This document shows, piece after piece, positions 1-6,929 of a stretch of 13,316 nt of DNA (positions are counted from its first letter, which is position 1; each line of letters opens with the position of its first letter). The position numbers were made by a program, and so were the translations under genes. The notes under the pieces are model-generated. The model did not search any database. It was not told where the DNA came from and worked only from the letters and a program-made list of their open reading frames with translations. Origin of the DNA: Pseudomonadota bacterium (GTDB lineage Bacteria; Desulfobacterota; Syntrophobacteria; Syntrophobacterales; Syntrophobacteraceae); NCBI GenBank assembly GCA_023416335.1, contig JAEZHY010000125.1:1-13316 (forward strand). The letters run 5' to 3'.

Positions 1-1
1 T

Positions 2-1036
2 GCCCGGAAGGCTGCGTCCATCGTCTCGGGATGCAGGGCCAAAGTGGCCCATGTGCTGGGAGTGGCGGATCCCGAACGGGTGATCTTTACAAAGAATGCC
101 ACCGAAAGCATCAACATCGTCTTGAAAGGCCGGCTGCGTGCAGGCGACCGGGTGCTCTTTTCATGCATGGAACACAATTCAGTCGTCCGTCCGCTGCAAA
201 GGCTCGCGTCGGAGGGTGTGATACTTGAAAAAATTCCATGCGGACCGGGAGGGCCGCTCGATCTCGCCCTTCTTAAGGAGATGATTTCGACAAAACCCGG
301 GCTGATGGTCCTCACCCATGCTTCAAACGTCAACGGCGCGCTCATGCCGGTTGCCGAAGCGGCGGAGATATGCGCACGCGCGGGGGTACCGCTCCTGCTG
401 GATGCCGCCCAGACTGCCGGGATTCAGCCTATAGACGCGGAGCAACTCGGACTCGGAATGGTTGCATGCTCCGGCCATAAAGCCCTTCTTGGTCCCTCCG
501 GTACCGGAATCCTCTATGTCAGGCCCGATCTCGACGTCATGCCGCTCGTGGAGGGAGGAACCGGCAGCCGTTCGGAAGATTTCAACCAGCCCGATTTCTG
601 TCCGGACCGGTTCGAAAGCGGCACCCCCAACCTGCCCGGACTGGCGGGACTGTCCGCAGGGATCGATTTTGTTCTCGAAGCGGGAATCGACAAAATCAGG
701 GAACATGAATTCGATCTTGCATTCCGCATAGAAGATGGGTTATCCGAAATTCCCGACGTGCGCGTTCTCGTGCCCGATAAACGCGGCACGGGAACGGTCT
801 CTTTCATTGCGGATGGAATGAATCCAGGCGATATCGGATACATACTGGATGAAGCCTTCGACATAGCCGTAAGGCCCGGCCTTCACTGTGCTCCGCTTGC
901 CCATCAGACGCTCGGAACATTTCCGGAAGGAACTGTCAGGGTGTCTCCGGGCTATTCGACAACGCTGGAAGACGTCGAGTATTTCCTGAGCGCGATTCGG
1001 TCGGTTCTGACGCGCCGCACCGGCGTGACTTGTTGA
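2..1036 (+). CDS. Cysteine desulfurase / class V aminotransferase family protein, 5' end cut off by the window
   Basis: This is a PLP-dependent fold-type I enzyme of the NifS/SufS-like class V aminotransferase family; the likely reaction releases sulfur (or selenium) from cysteine (or selenocysteine) as an enzyme-bound persulfide. The reading frame is open from base 2, so the beginning lies outside the window. A GTG at 44 is internal, because the upstream residues fit the family. About 344 residues are visible, against a usual length of roughly 380. The PLP lysine is in SGHKALLG (Lys codon 479-481). The preceding LLLDAAQTAG supplies the cofactor Asp. The ESGTPN motif is present. The persulfide cysteine is probably in RPGLHCAPLAHQT (Cys codon 887-889). 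The overall style fits the subfamily often annotated as 'aminotransferase class V-fold / cysteine desulfurase family', which is often linked to sulfur or selenium handling. The stop is followed by 70 bases and then a GNAT gene on the same strand, so co-transcription is likely. The exact sulfur acceptor cannot be told from this window. Confidence 0.9.
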   Translation, partial: ARKAASIVSGCRAKVAHVLGVADPERVIFTKNATESINIVLKGRLRAGDRVLFSCMEHNSVVRPLQRLASEGVILEKIPCGPGGPLDLALLKEMISTKPGLMVLTHASNVNGALMPVAEAAEICARAGVPLLLDAAQTAGIQPIDAEQLGLGMVACSGHKALLGPSGTGILYVRPDLDVMPLVEGGTGSRSEDFNQPDFCPDRFESGTPNLPGLAGLSAGIDFVLEAGIDKIREHEFDLAFRIEDGLSEIPDVRVLVPDKRGTGTVSFIADGMNPGDIGYILDEAFDIAVRPGLHCAPLAHQTLGTFPEGTVRVSPGYSTTLEDVEYFLSAIRSVLTRRTGVTC

Positions 1037-1106
1037 ATACGGTGCGATAAGAGTCAAAACGCTTCAGAGGACAGGGCGTCAAAAGACAGGCTTCAAAGGA
1101 CAAAAA

Positions 1107-1568
1107 ATGGTTCGTAAGGCAAAAATAGCAGATGTCATAGAAATTCAGAAAATGCTCAAGGATTTTGCCCAGTCCGGGAGGCTCCTGGCGAGGTCTCTGA
1201 GTGAGCTGTATACGCACCTTCGCGATATGTTTGTCTTCATCGACGGGGAATCCGGCGAGGTGGTCGGTTGCTGCAGCCTGCACATCGTCTGGGAGAATCT
1301 GGCTGAAATCCGGTCGCTTGCGGTTTCCGAATCTCACCAGAAACGAGGGATCGGGCGCATCCTGGTCGAAGCCTGTATAGCGGAAGCGAGGGAACTCGGT
1401 ATCGGGAGACTGTTTACTCTTACCTACGAAGTGGGCTTTTTCGAACGTGTCGGCTTCCACCCGGTCGATAAGAATATGTTTCCGCAGAAAGTATGGGCCG
1501 ACTGCCTGCATTGCCCCAAGTTTCCCAACTGCGATGAAAATGCGCTGGTTTTGGACATTCCGGAGTAG
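1107..1568 (+). CDS. argA: GNAT N-acetyltransferase, short-type N-acetylglutamate synthase
   Basis: This 153-residue single-domain GNAT protein probably transfers acetyl from acetyl-CoA to glutamate, the first step of arginine synthesis. The acetyl-CoA loop is QKRGIG (residues 78-83) inside the motif A strand-helix that starts at RSLAVSE. The late YEVGFFERVGF segment (residues 107-117) is the usual GNAT motif B. The C-terminus carries a cysteine cluster, DCLHCPKFPNCDE (Cys133, Cys136, Cys142), which I associate with the short NAGS proteins of deltaproteobacteria and related groups. Family knowledge distinguishes these from the classical ArgA, which has an amino-acid-kinase domain. The start is set by AAGGA at 1096-1100, six bases before the ATG. 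The leader holds an imperfect duplication, CTTCAGAGGACA (1062-1073) and CTTCAAAGGACA (1091-1102), so a second SD-like sequence lies further upstream. The neighbour two genes downstream is argJ, which supports the arginine role. A different GNAT substrate cannot be excluded. Confidence 0.75.
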   Translation: MVRKAKIADVIEIQKMLKDFAQSGRLLARSLSELYTHLRDMFVFIDGESGEVVGCCSLHIVWENLAEIRSLAVSESHQKRGIGRILVEACIAEARELGIGRLFTLTYEVGFFERVGFHPVDKNMFPQKVWADCLHCPKFPNCDENALVLDIPE

Positions 1569-1590
1569 TCGCAAAGCCAATTTCTTCGGA

Positions 1591-1668
1591 CCTGGTTCCC
1601 GGGCATTTTGACGGAGCCCTCAATACCGTCATCCCGGCAGTGCTTTTGAGCCGGGAACCAGGGTTTTT
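1591..1668 (+). terminator. Long hairpin with T-run after the acetyltransferase gene, REP-like
   Basis: CCTGGTTCCCGG (1591-1602) is perfectly complementary to CCGGGAACCAGG (1651-1662) and is followed by GTTTTT. Inside the 48-base loop a second pairing is possible: CCCGGC (1633-1638) with GCCGGG (1650-1655), which competes with the outer stem. It begins 22 bases after the acetyltransferase stop and could end that transcript. The long loop is unlike a classic terminator and more like a REP-type repeat. Confidence 0.5.
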
Positions 1669-1760
1669 AAGGTCTTGAATTCGCGATTAATCCGCCCTGG
1701 AAGCCCTGGTTTCCGGTGTGAGCTTGTCCTGATCGAAGAGAAGGGCCGGAATGACGAGGC
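1591..1760. repeat. Degenerate pair of REP-like intergenic hairpins
   Basis: Two neighbouring units share the vocabulary of dispersed palindromes common in deltaproteobacterial genomes (GTCATCCCGGC..., ...GCCGGGAACCAGG, CTGGTTTCCGG..., GGCCGGAATGACG). Unit one is the hairpin at 1591-1662. Unit two pairs TTCCGG (1711-1716) with CCGGAA (1746-1751) and ends in AATGACG. Both are imperfect, as expected of old copies. The rest of the gap, 1761-1879, shows no gene that I can support. Confidence 0.5.
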
Positions 1761-1879
1761 TGGACTCTGCGAGTCATTCGGGGCTGCCGCGATGATTCGG
1801 GCAGCAGACCCTTACGGTTTGGGAACACCGTGAGCAAGCCGTAATCTTCCACCTGCTGCGAACAATCCCCTGGGCAGGA

Positions 1880-1908
1880 TTGCAAAAGCATGTTTCATGC
1901 AGTATATA
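1880..1908 (+). promoter_or_regulatory. Putative sigma-70 promoter for the secA leader
   Basis: TTGCAA (1880-1885), a 17-base spacer, and TATATA (1903-1908) match a -35/-10 pair with ideal spacing. Transcription would begin near 1915, giving a leader of about 150 bases before the secA start. It is the best promoter-like pair I found in the gap. It rests on sequence match alone. Confidence 0.45.
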
Positions 1909-1947
1909 GTGAAGGATTTAATCAAAGTGGTCTTTTTGACCGATAAA

Positions 1948-1986
1948 ATGGCAAATGGACGGGAAATCAATCCGAATTTCGGGTAA
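1948..1986 (+). CDS. Possible 12-codon leader peptide upstream of secA
   Basis: An ATG at 1948 opens a 12-codon frame (MANGREINPNFG) that stops with TAA at 1984-1986, ten bases before the terminator-like hairpin that precedes secA. Its place between a promoter candidate and a hairpin is what an attenuation leader would look like. There is no good Shine-Dalgarno sequence in front of the ATG, and such a short frame can arise by chance, so this is a low-confidence candidate only. Confidence 0.15.
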   Translation: MANGREINPNFG

Positions 1987-1996
1987 TATTAATTCC

Positions 1997-2024
1997 AAGG
2001 CACGTCCGGCGTGCCTTTCTTATT
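1997..2024 (+). terminator. Intrinsic-terminator-like hairpin in the secA leader
   Basis: AAGGCACG (1997-2004) pairs perfectly with CGTGCCTT (2010-2017) around the loop TCCGG, followed by the T-rich stretch TCTTATT. The last gene upstream ends at 1568, more than 400 bases away, and the secA start is only 40 bases downstream. It therefore sits in the secA leader rather than at a gene end. It could attenuate secA or end a short RNA that starts near 1915. Confidence 0.5.
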
Positions 2025-2064
2025 GCTGAGCAGAGCAAATTTCTGTCCGGAAGGATGCTTTTAT

Positions 2065-4590
2065 ATGATCGGGGATGTTCTCAAGAAGATATTCGGAAGC
2101 CAGAACGAGCGAAATCTGAAGAAGATCGCGCCGCTGGTGGATGAAATCAACCAGTATGAACCGGAATACCGCAAACTGAGCGATGATCAGCTCAGGGGCA
2201 AAACGGCCGAATTCAAGCAGCGCATCGCGAACGGAGAGGAATTGGACGACCTGCTCCCGGAAGCTTTCGCGGTTGCGCGGGAAGGTTCTTCCAGGATTCT
2301 CGGAATGCGGCCTTTTGACGTGCAAATGATCGGCGGTATCGTACTCCATCAGGGTAAGATCGCCGAAATGAAAACCGGTGAAGGAAAGACCCTGGTCGCC
2401 ACCATGCCGATTTACCTCAATGCCCTGTCCGGCAAAGGCGTTCATCTGGTCACGGTCAACGATTACCTGGCCAAACGCGACAGCGAGTGGATGGGCAAGC
2501 TGTACAAATTCCTCGGGCTTACGGTCGGCTGCATCGTTCATGGGCTCGACGATCAGGAAAGGCAGCGGGAGTACGGAGCCGACGTTACCTACGGGACCAA
2601 CAACGAGTTCGGCTTCGACTACCTGCGCGATAATATGAAATTCCGGCTCGAAGACCTGGTCCAGCGGGAACTCAACTTTGCAATCGTGGACGAAGTCGAC
2701 AGCATCCTGATCGACGAAGCCCGGACGCCTCTCATCATTTCGGGTCCGGCTGAAAAATCCACAGAACTCTACTATCGCGTGAACCGGATCATTCCTCAGC
2801 TCCGCGAAGAAGGCCATTACACGAAGGAAGAGAAGACCCGGACCGTCGCCCTCAACGAAGACGGCGTCGCCAGGGTGGAAAAGCTCCTCGGGGTCGAAAA
2901 CCTCTACGACCCGCGCAACATGACGATCAACCATCATGTGCAGCAGGCACTGCGGGCTCACGTTCTCTTCAAGCGCGACGTGGATTACATAGTCAAAGAG
3001 GGCCAGGTAATCATAGTCGATGAGTTCACCGGGCGTCTCATGCCCGGCAGGCGCTACAGCGAAGGACTCCATCAGGCCCTGGAGGCGAAGGAAAACGTCA
3101 AGGTCGAAAACGAGAACCAGACCCTGGCATCCATCACGTTCCAGAACTATTTCCGCATGTACAACAAGCTGGCCGGCATGACGGGTACGGCCGACACCGA
3201 AGCGCCCGAATTTGCCAAGATCTACAAACTGGAAGTCGTGGTCATCCCGACGCACAGGAAGATGATCCGGAACGATTTCCCCGATTCGATCTACCGGACG
3301 GAAGCAGAGAAATTCAGGGCGGTTGCCAGGGAAATCAAGGAACTCTACAGCGTAAAAAGACCGGTCCTGGTGGGCACAATCAGCATCGCCAAGTCGGAAA
3401 AACTGAGCGAAATGCTCAAAAGATCGGGCGTCCCGCACCAGGTGCTCAATGCGAAGCATCATGAGCAAGAAGCCGAAATCGTCGCGCTGGCCGGGCAACC
3501 CGGGGCCGTTACGATTTCGACGAATATGGCCGGCCGCGGTACCGACATCGTCCTTGGCCCGGGTGTAGTGGATCTCGGCGGATTGCACATAATCGGCACG
3601 GAACGCCACGAAGCGCGCCGGATCGACAACCAGCTCCGCGGCCGTTCGGGCCGCCAGGGAGACCCGGGATCGTCCCGTTTCTACCTCTCGCTCGAAGACG
3701 ACCTGATGCGGATCTTTGCCGCAGACAGACTCTCCGGGCTTATGCAGCGCATCGGCATGGAGGAAGACGAACCAATCGAACATCGCCTGATCAGCAAGGC
3801 AATCGAAAACGCCCAGAGCCGCGTGGAAGCGCACAACTTCAGCATCCGTAAGCAGCTCATCGAATATGACGATGTCATGAACCAGCAGCGCGAGATCATA
3901 TACCGCCAGCGTCAGGAAGCCCTCCAGGGCGGAAATCTCAAGCAGGCCGTATTCGATATGATCGAAGATATTCTGGATTCGACCATGGACGAGAATACGG
4001 CGGAAAAGACCTACGCCGAAGACTGGAACCTCGATCAGATAAATAAGGAGGCGACACGCCTGTTCGGATTTCAACCGAACTTCACGGTGGAAGGACTGGA
4101 AGACATGGACCGGGATGAGTTTCGGGAAGAACTCCTCACGCGCGTTCAGACACAGTACGATGCCCGCGAGCAGGAATTCGGCGAACCGATCATGCGCGAT
4201 CTCGAAAACTACATGCTGCTCCAGACCGTCGATACCTTCTGGAAGGACCACCTCCTCAATATGGATTACCTGAAGGAAGGCATCGGCCTTCGCGGCTACG
4301 GGCAACAGGACCCGCTGGTTGCCTACAAACGCGAGGGACACGAGATGTTCCAGCAGATGATCGACCGCATCAAGGAAGAAACCGTCCGCATGCTTTTCCA
4401 TATCCAGATCCAGCGTGAGGACCAGGTCCAGGAAATGCGGCGGGAGCAGGAAGACCAACCGATGTTCTTCGGGCCGGCGGATGAACCGCCTAAGAAACAG
4501 GCTGTCAGAAAAGATGGAAAGGTCGGCAGAAATGACCCCTGTCCTTGCGGAAGCGGGAAAAAGTACAAAAAATGTTGCGGCAGTAAGTAG
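2065..4590 (+). CDS. secA: SecA, preprotein translocase ATPase
   Basis: SecA is the motor that uses ATP to push unfolded preproteins through the SecYEG channel; it cycles between cytoplasm and inner membrane. The protein is 841 residues, a normal full length. Walker A is MKTGEGKT (102-109) and Walker B is DEVD (209-212). The second nucleotide-binding domain shows GRGTDI (490-495) and the arginine-finger motif QLRGRSGR (523-530). The preprotein cross-linking domain lies between the two halves of the first ATPase domain, and the helical scaffold and wing follow. The tail ends in the SEC-C zinc motif with Cys826, Cys828, Cys837 and Cys838, which in the family binds SecB and lipid. I chose the ATG at 2065 because [20 protein letters not shown] is the standard SecA N-terminus and GGAAGGA (2049-2055) lies nine bases before it. 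An in-frame GTG at 2011 falls inside the leader hairpin and would add 18 atypical residues. The 3' end overlaps argJ. Confidence 0.98.
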   Translation: MIGDVLKKIFGSQNERNLKKIAPLVDEINQYEPEYRKLSDDQLRGKTAEFKQRIANGEELDDLLPEAFAVAREGSSRILGMRPFDVQMIGGIVLHQGKIAEMKTGEGKTLVATMPIYLNALSGKGVHLVTVNDYLAKRDSEWMGKLYKFLGLTVGCIVHGLDDQERQREYGADVTYGTNNEFGFDYLRDNMKFRLEDLVQRELNFAIVDEVDSILIDEARTPLIISGPAEKSTELYYRVNRIIPQLREEGHYTKEEKTRTVALNEDGVARVEKLLGVENLYDPRNMTINHHVQQALRAHVLFKRDVDYIVKEGQVIIVDEFTGRLMPGRRYSEGLHQALEAKENVKVENENQTLASITFQNYFRMYNKLAGMTGTADTEAPEFAKIYKLEVVVIPTHRKMIRNDFPDSIYRTEAEKFRAVAREIKELYSVKRPVLVGTISIAKSEKLSEMLKRSGVPHQVLNAKHHEQEAEIVALAGQPGAVTISTNMAGRGTDIVLGPGVVDLGGLHIIGTERHEARRIDNQLRGRSGRQGDPGSSRFYLSLEDDLMRIFAADRLSGLMQRIGMEEDEPIEHRLISKAIENAQSRVEAHNFSIRKQLIEYDDVMNQQREIIYRQRQEALQGGNLKQAVFDMIEDILDSTMDENTAEKTYAEDWNLDQINKEATRLFGFQPNFTVEGLEDMDRDEFREELLTRVQTQYDAREQEFGEPIMRDLENYMLLQTVDTFWKDHLLNMDYLKEGIGLRGYGQQDPLVAYKREGHEMFQQMIDRIKEETVRMLFHIQIQREDQVQEMRREQEDQPMFFGPADEPPKKQAVRKDGKVGRNDPCPCGSGKKYKKCCGSK

Positions 4591-5791
4591 GACTCCCTTC
4601 CAAATTCCCGGATTCAGCGTCGCTGCGGTCGAATCCGGATCGCGCTACCAGGGAAGGCTCGATCTGGCACTGATCGCGGCGGATAGTCCCGAGGGATGTA
4701 CCGCGTCGGGCGTTTTCACCAGAAACGCATTCTGCGCGGCGCCGGTTGAAATCTGTCGCGAACGGCTGAAAAATCGCAAAGCAAAAGCCGTCCTGGTCAA
4801 TGCCGGAATAGCGAACGCATGCACCGGTGAACCGGGAAAGCAACGGGCTTCCGAGATGACCGCTGCTGCCGCTGAAGCGCTGGGTTGCGCTGCGAACCTT
4901 GTTCTGCCCGCATCGACAGGCGTTATAGGAATGGAATTGCCCCTTGGTCCGGCCGTCCGCGTGATGCCGGAACTTGTCGGGGCGCTCCGCGCGGATGGCT
5001 GGGAAGATGCCGCCAAGGCCATAATGACTACGGACACCGTTCCCAAGATGGCGAGTGCGCAGGTGGTCCTGGGCGGGAAAACGGTTACGATCGGTGGAAT
5101 CGCCAAGGGTTCCGGGATGATAGCACCCGATATGGCCACCCTTCTCGCCTTCGTCTGCACCGACGCTTCAGTCGGTCCGGACGTTCTCGACCACTGGACG
5201 AAGGCCGCAACCGACAAATCGTTTAACTGCATTACCGTTGACGGCGATACGAGCACAAACGACTCGCTGATCGTGCTTGCAAGCGGGGCTGCCGGAAATC
5301 CGGTGCTGAACGGTATCGAAAGCGCGGACAGCAGGGCCTTCGGCGAAGCACTCGGCGCGGTTCTGGAAGACCTTGCCGTTCAGCTGGTCACGGACGGAGA
5401 AGGCGCTACCAAGCTGATAGAGATCGGCGTAGTCGGCGCAGCCGACATTGCCGCCGCCAGAACCGTAGCGCTGACGGTCGCCAATTCACCCCTCGTAAAG
5501 ACTGCATTCTTCGGCGAAGACGCGAACTGGGGAAGAATTGTTGCAGCGGCGGGCAGAGCCGGTGTGAAGGTCATCCCGGAAAAGGTCACTCTTTTCTTTG
5601 AAGACCTCTGCGTTTTCAAGGGGGGAACTCCCGTACTCGGCAAAGAAATCGAGGAGAAGGCAACGAGAGTTTTCAAGCAGAAGGAGATCCGCGTCCGCCT
5701 CGACCTCGGCATGGGAAACGCCGAATTCACGGCCTATACCTGCGATTTTTCATTCGATTACGTAAAGATAAACGCGTCTTACAGGAGCTGA
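4532..5791 (+). CDS. argJ: ArgJ, glutamate N-acetyltransferase / amino-acid acetyltransferase
   Basis: ArgJ moves the acetyl group from N-acetylornithine to glutamate, closing the cyclic arginine pathway; some members also use acetyl-CoA directly. The precursor cleaves itself before a threonine. Here that site is in [16 protein letters not shown] (192-207), with the predicted nucleophile Thr203 (codon 5138-5140). Other family marks are the N-terminal ALIAADSP segment, the ASTGVIG loop, the DGDTSTNDS segment, the [10 protein letters not shown] motif and the typical ending [16 protein letters not shown]. From the ATG at 4532 the protein is 419 residues, slightly long for the family. GGAAAGG (4516-4522) lies nine bases before this ATG, and no other usable start occurs before the conserved domain. 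An in-frame ATG at 4514 is the alternative. The first 59 bases therefore double as the end of secA in another frame, which suggests translational coupling. With the acetyltransferase gene upstream, the cell encodes both routes to N-acetylglutamate. Confidence 0.95.
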   Translation: MTPVLAEAGKSTKNVAAVSRTPFQIPGFSVAAVESGSRYQGRLDLALIAADSPEGCTASGVFTRNAFCAAPVEICRERLKNRKAKAVLVNAGIANACTGEPGKQRASEMTAAAAEALGCAANLVLPASTGVIGMELPLGPAVRVMPELVGALRADGWEDAAKAIMTTDTVPKMASAQVVLGGKTVTIGGIAKGSGMIAPDMATLLAFVCTDASVGPDVLDHWTKAATDKSFNCITVDGDTSTNDSLIVLASGAAGNPVLNGIESADSRAFGEALGAVLEDLAVQLVTDGEGATKLIEIGVVGAADIAAARTVALTVANSPLVKTAFFGEDANWGRIVAAAGRAGVKVIPEKVTLFFEDLCVFKGGTPVLGKEIEEKATRVFKQKEIRVRLDLGMGNAEFTAYTCDFSFDYVKINASYRS

Positions 5792-6144
5792 TTCCGGCTC
5801 GGGCGACGGGGTCCAATCTCGAAAATAGGCAGACCATAGACCCGAAATTGGTAAGTAAGGATTCGCAGCTTCCCAAGCTCCCGGGGCTTGCCGTCCAAAC
5901 CACTGCAACTGTGTAGGGTGGTCACCCGCTTTAAGGGTGACCATCGTCCGGCCGTATCGATGATCCCCGATCCAAGGGGACGGAGGGTGGGTACGATGAT
6001 GCCGCGCTCCGCTCCCCCAACGGTTCGCCGTTCATTTAGTTCTGCAATACTCTTCAAACATCCGTGCAAATCTGAACTATTTGTGTATCTCCAGAGCGTA
6101 AGCGTAAACAAGAACCAAAACAGCTATGTTGGGTATTCTCTCAG
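5792..6144. other. Gap after argJ without a convincing gene
   Basis: No reading frame here has a recognisable product. Frames of 60-110 codons exist on both strands, but none has a good start site or family motif. The stretch holds a perfect hairpin at 5919-5943 and a small TTCG-loop hairpin, AACGG (6019-6023) with CCGTT (6028-6032). The tone changes from the housekeeping genes before it to the toxin-antitoxin remnant after it, so it may be the seam of an insertion. Confidence 0.4.
5919..5943. other. Perfect 9-bp stem hairpin downstream of argJ
   Basis: TGGTCACCC (5919-5927) pairs with GGGTGACCA (5935-5943) around a seven-base loop. It is not followed by a T-run, so a factor-independent terminator for argJ is possible but weak. 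It could equally be part of an old mobile sequence. Confidence 0.4.
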
Positions 6145-6381
6145 ATGAAGCAGGAAGACTTTAAAACTGAGAGAGATATTTGGGTGAATAAGGCTCTTCG
6201 ACCTGCCCATCCATCGCGTGCCTCCCGACCGGAAGACATGGACATTCCGGGCTTTAAGCTCCACCCGCTCAAGGATAACAGGGCTGAATTCTGGAGTGTC
6301 ACGGTCAGGACAAATTGGCGCATTATCTTCAGGTTCGAGGATGGCGATGTTACCGATGTTGATTTGATCGACTACCATTAG
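6145..6381 (+). CDS. higB: HigB/RelE-type toxin, shortened and probably decaying
   Basis: This is the toxin of a type II toxin-antitoxin pair; HigB proteins are RelE-fold ribonucleases that cut mRNA on the ribosome. The C-terminal part is clear: PEDMDIPGFKLHPLK (residues 29-43), then EFWSVTVRTNWRIIFRFEDG and the ending VDLIDYH, all typical of the family, including the NWRI(I)FRF strand. The protein is 78 residues, against about 92 usually. From memory of the family, a helical stretch of roughly 11-12 residues between the PAH element and the PEDM element is missing, and the first 20 residues do not resemble the usual start. No good Shine-Dalgarno sequence precedes the ATG at 6145. The antitoxin gene follows directly in the toxin-first order normal for higBA. 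Activity is doubtful. It could be a pseudogene that is still open. Confidence 0.7.
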   Translation: MKQEDFKTERDIWVNKALRPAHPSRASRPEDMDIPGFKLHPLKDNRAEFWSVTVRTNWRIIFRFEDGDVTDVDLIDYH

Positions 6382-6395
6382 CGGAAGACGAAGAA

Positions 6396-6439
6396 ATGAT
6401 AACAATGAAGCCCCCCGCATCCGGGCGAGACCGTACGCT
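6396..6439 (+). pseudogene. Frameshifted original 5' end of the higA antitoxin gene
   Basis: From ATG 6396 or 6405 the sequence begins MITMKPP. It then shifts frame at a run of six C (6411-6416), after which another frame reads HPGETVR and continues YECLA past 6439. A second shift near 6454 leads into the intact HigA frame. The start lies 14 bases after the toxin stop and behind GGAAGACGAAG, the spacing expected of the original antitoxin start. Two net +1 changes separate it from the rest of the gene. Confidence 0.6.
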
Positions 6440-6700
6440 ATGAGTGCCTTGCCTTTGGGATTGACCGTAACCGAAGGGGCTAAAGCGCTTGGCGTGACGC
6501 GTCAGGCGCTCAACAACCTTGTGAACGGCAAAAGCGGAATTTCACCGGAAATGGCAATCCGGCTTTCCAAGGCTTTCGGCAGCAGTCCGGAAACTTGGCT
6601 TAAGATGCAGCTCAATTATGATCTTGCTCAAGCGAGGCAGCGCGAAGACAGGATTCACGTTACGCGGGTCCAACGGCCGGACGATCAACCTCCATTGTAG
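6440..6700 (+). CDS. higA: HigA-type XRE-family antitoxin, N-terminally shortened
   Basis: HigA neutralises HigB and represses its own operon through a helix-turn-helix domain. The HTH is visible as LTVTEGAKALGVTRQALNNL (residues 8-27), followed by VNGKSGISPEMAIRLSKAFG and the HigA signature SSPETWLKMQLNYDLAQA. The frame used starts at ATG 6440, giving 86 residues. The family usually has about 20 more at the N-terminus, beginning like MKPPHPGE. Those bases are present upstream but out of frame. The ATG at 6440 has no clear ribosome binding site, so efficient restart is uncertain, although the DNA-binding fold itself is intact. It lies 58 bases after the HigB stop. Confidence 0.8.
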   Translation: MSALPLGLTVTEGAKALGVTRQALNNLVNGKSGISPEMAIRLSKAFGSSPETWLKMQLNYDLAQARQREDRIHVTRVQRPDDQPPL

Positions 6701-6718
6701 AAAACCCGTCCAAAGGCC

Positions 6719-6769
6719 GGGGCTTTAAGTGCAGCCCCCCAGGGGGCAAAGCTGGTCCGCCGCACTTAA
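6719..6769. other. Overlapping inverted repeats after higA
   Basis: GGGGCT (6719-6724) can pair with AGCCCC (6733-6738). In competition, TTAAGTGC (6725-6732) is perfectly complementary to GCACTTAA (6762-6769). No T-run follows, so I do not call a terminator with confidence. The alternation of two stems and the position right after higA suggest either the end of the toxin-antitoxin transcript or the edge of a mobile segment. Confidence 0.35.
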
Positions 6770-6772
6770 GCG

Positions 6773-6910
6773 TTATTCTATATCTCGTGCTGAATGGTCG
6801 CGGAGACCTCCGAGCGCGAGATCGTTATGTGATAACATGCCGGCAAGACACAGTTCCTTGACCGTGTCGCCCGCTATCCTGCCAACTGCACCCGTATATC
6901 CCGACTCCAT
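6773..6910 (-). CDS. Possible 45-residue small protein, unrecognised
   Basis: A minus-strand frame starts at the ATG whose complement is 6908-6910 and ends at TAA (6773-6775). Its sequence (MESGYTGAVGRIAGDTVKEL... ending HSARDIE) is soluble-looking and mixed in composition rather than repetitive, with an AGAAGAG stretch about eight bases before the start. I do not recognise the family. The frame is open further upstream to a TAG within the 44-codon frame region, so it may be the tail of a broken longer gene. Its 3' part also forms the hairpin at 6782-6822. It lies 19 bases behind the 44-codon frame and could be the last member of an aroK transcript. It may equally be noise. Confidence 0.2.
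   Translation of the reverse strand: MESGYTGAVGRIAGDTVKELCLAGMLSHNDLALGGLRDHSARDIE
6782..6822. other. Two-storey hairpin
   Basis: ATCTCGTGCT (6782-6791) pairs with AGCGCGAGAT (6813-6822) with one wobble. Inside it GGTC (6796-6799) pairs with GACC (6805-6808) around a five-base loop. Next to it lies the short palindrome GTTATGTGATAAC (6824-6836). The pattern recalls the folded recombination sites of integron cassettes, but the required outer boxes do not match well. Confidence 0.4.
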
Positions 6911-6929
6911 GCGCGGCACTCTTCTCAGG

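Noticed and set aside
936..1580. A 214-codon minus-strand frame across the end of the aminotransferase and the acetyltransferase
   Set aside because: It covers two well-supported plus-strand genes and has no recognisable domain or start signal.
2011..2064. A longer SecA starting at GTG 2011
   Set aside because: The start would lie inside the leader hairpin, the 18 extra residues are unlike SecA N-termini, and ATG 2065 has a strong Shine-Dalgarno sequence.
2020..4458. An 812-codon open frame antisense to secA
   Set aside because: It mirrors secA codon by codon, as happens in high-GC genes with biased third positions. It has no family resemblance and the sense strand is unmistakably SecA.
5888..6148. 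An 86-codon plus-strand frame between argJ and higB
   Set aside because: No ribosome binding site, no family motif, and similar-length frames exist on the other strand over the same bases.
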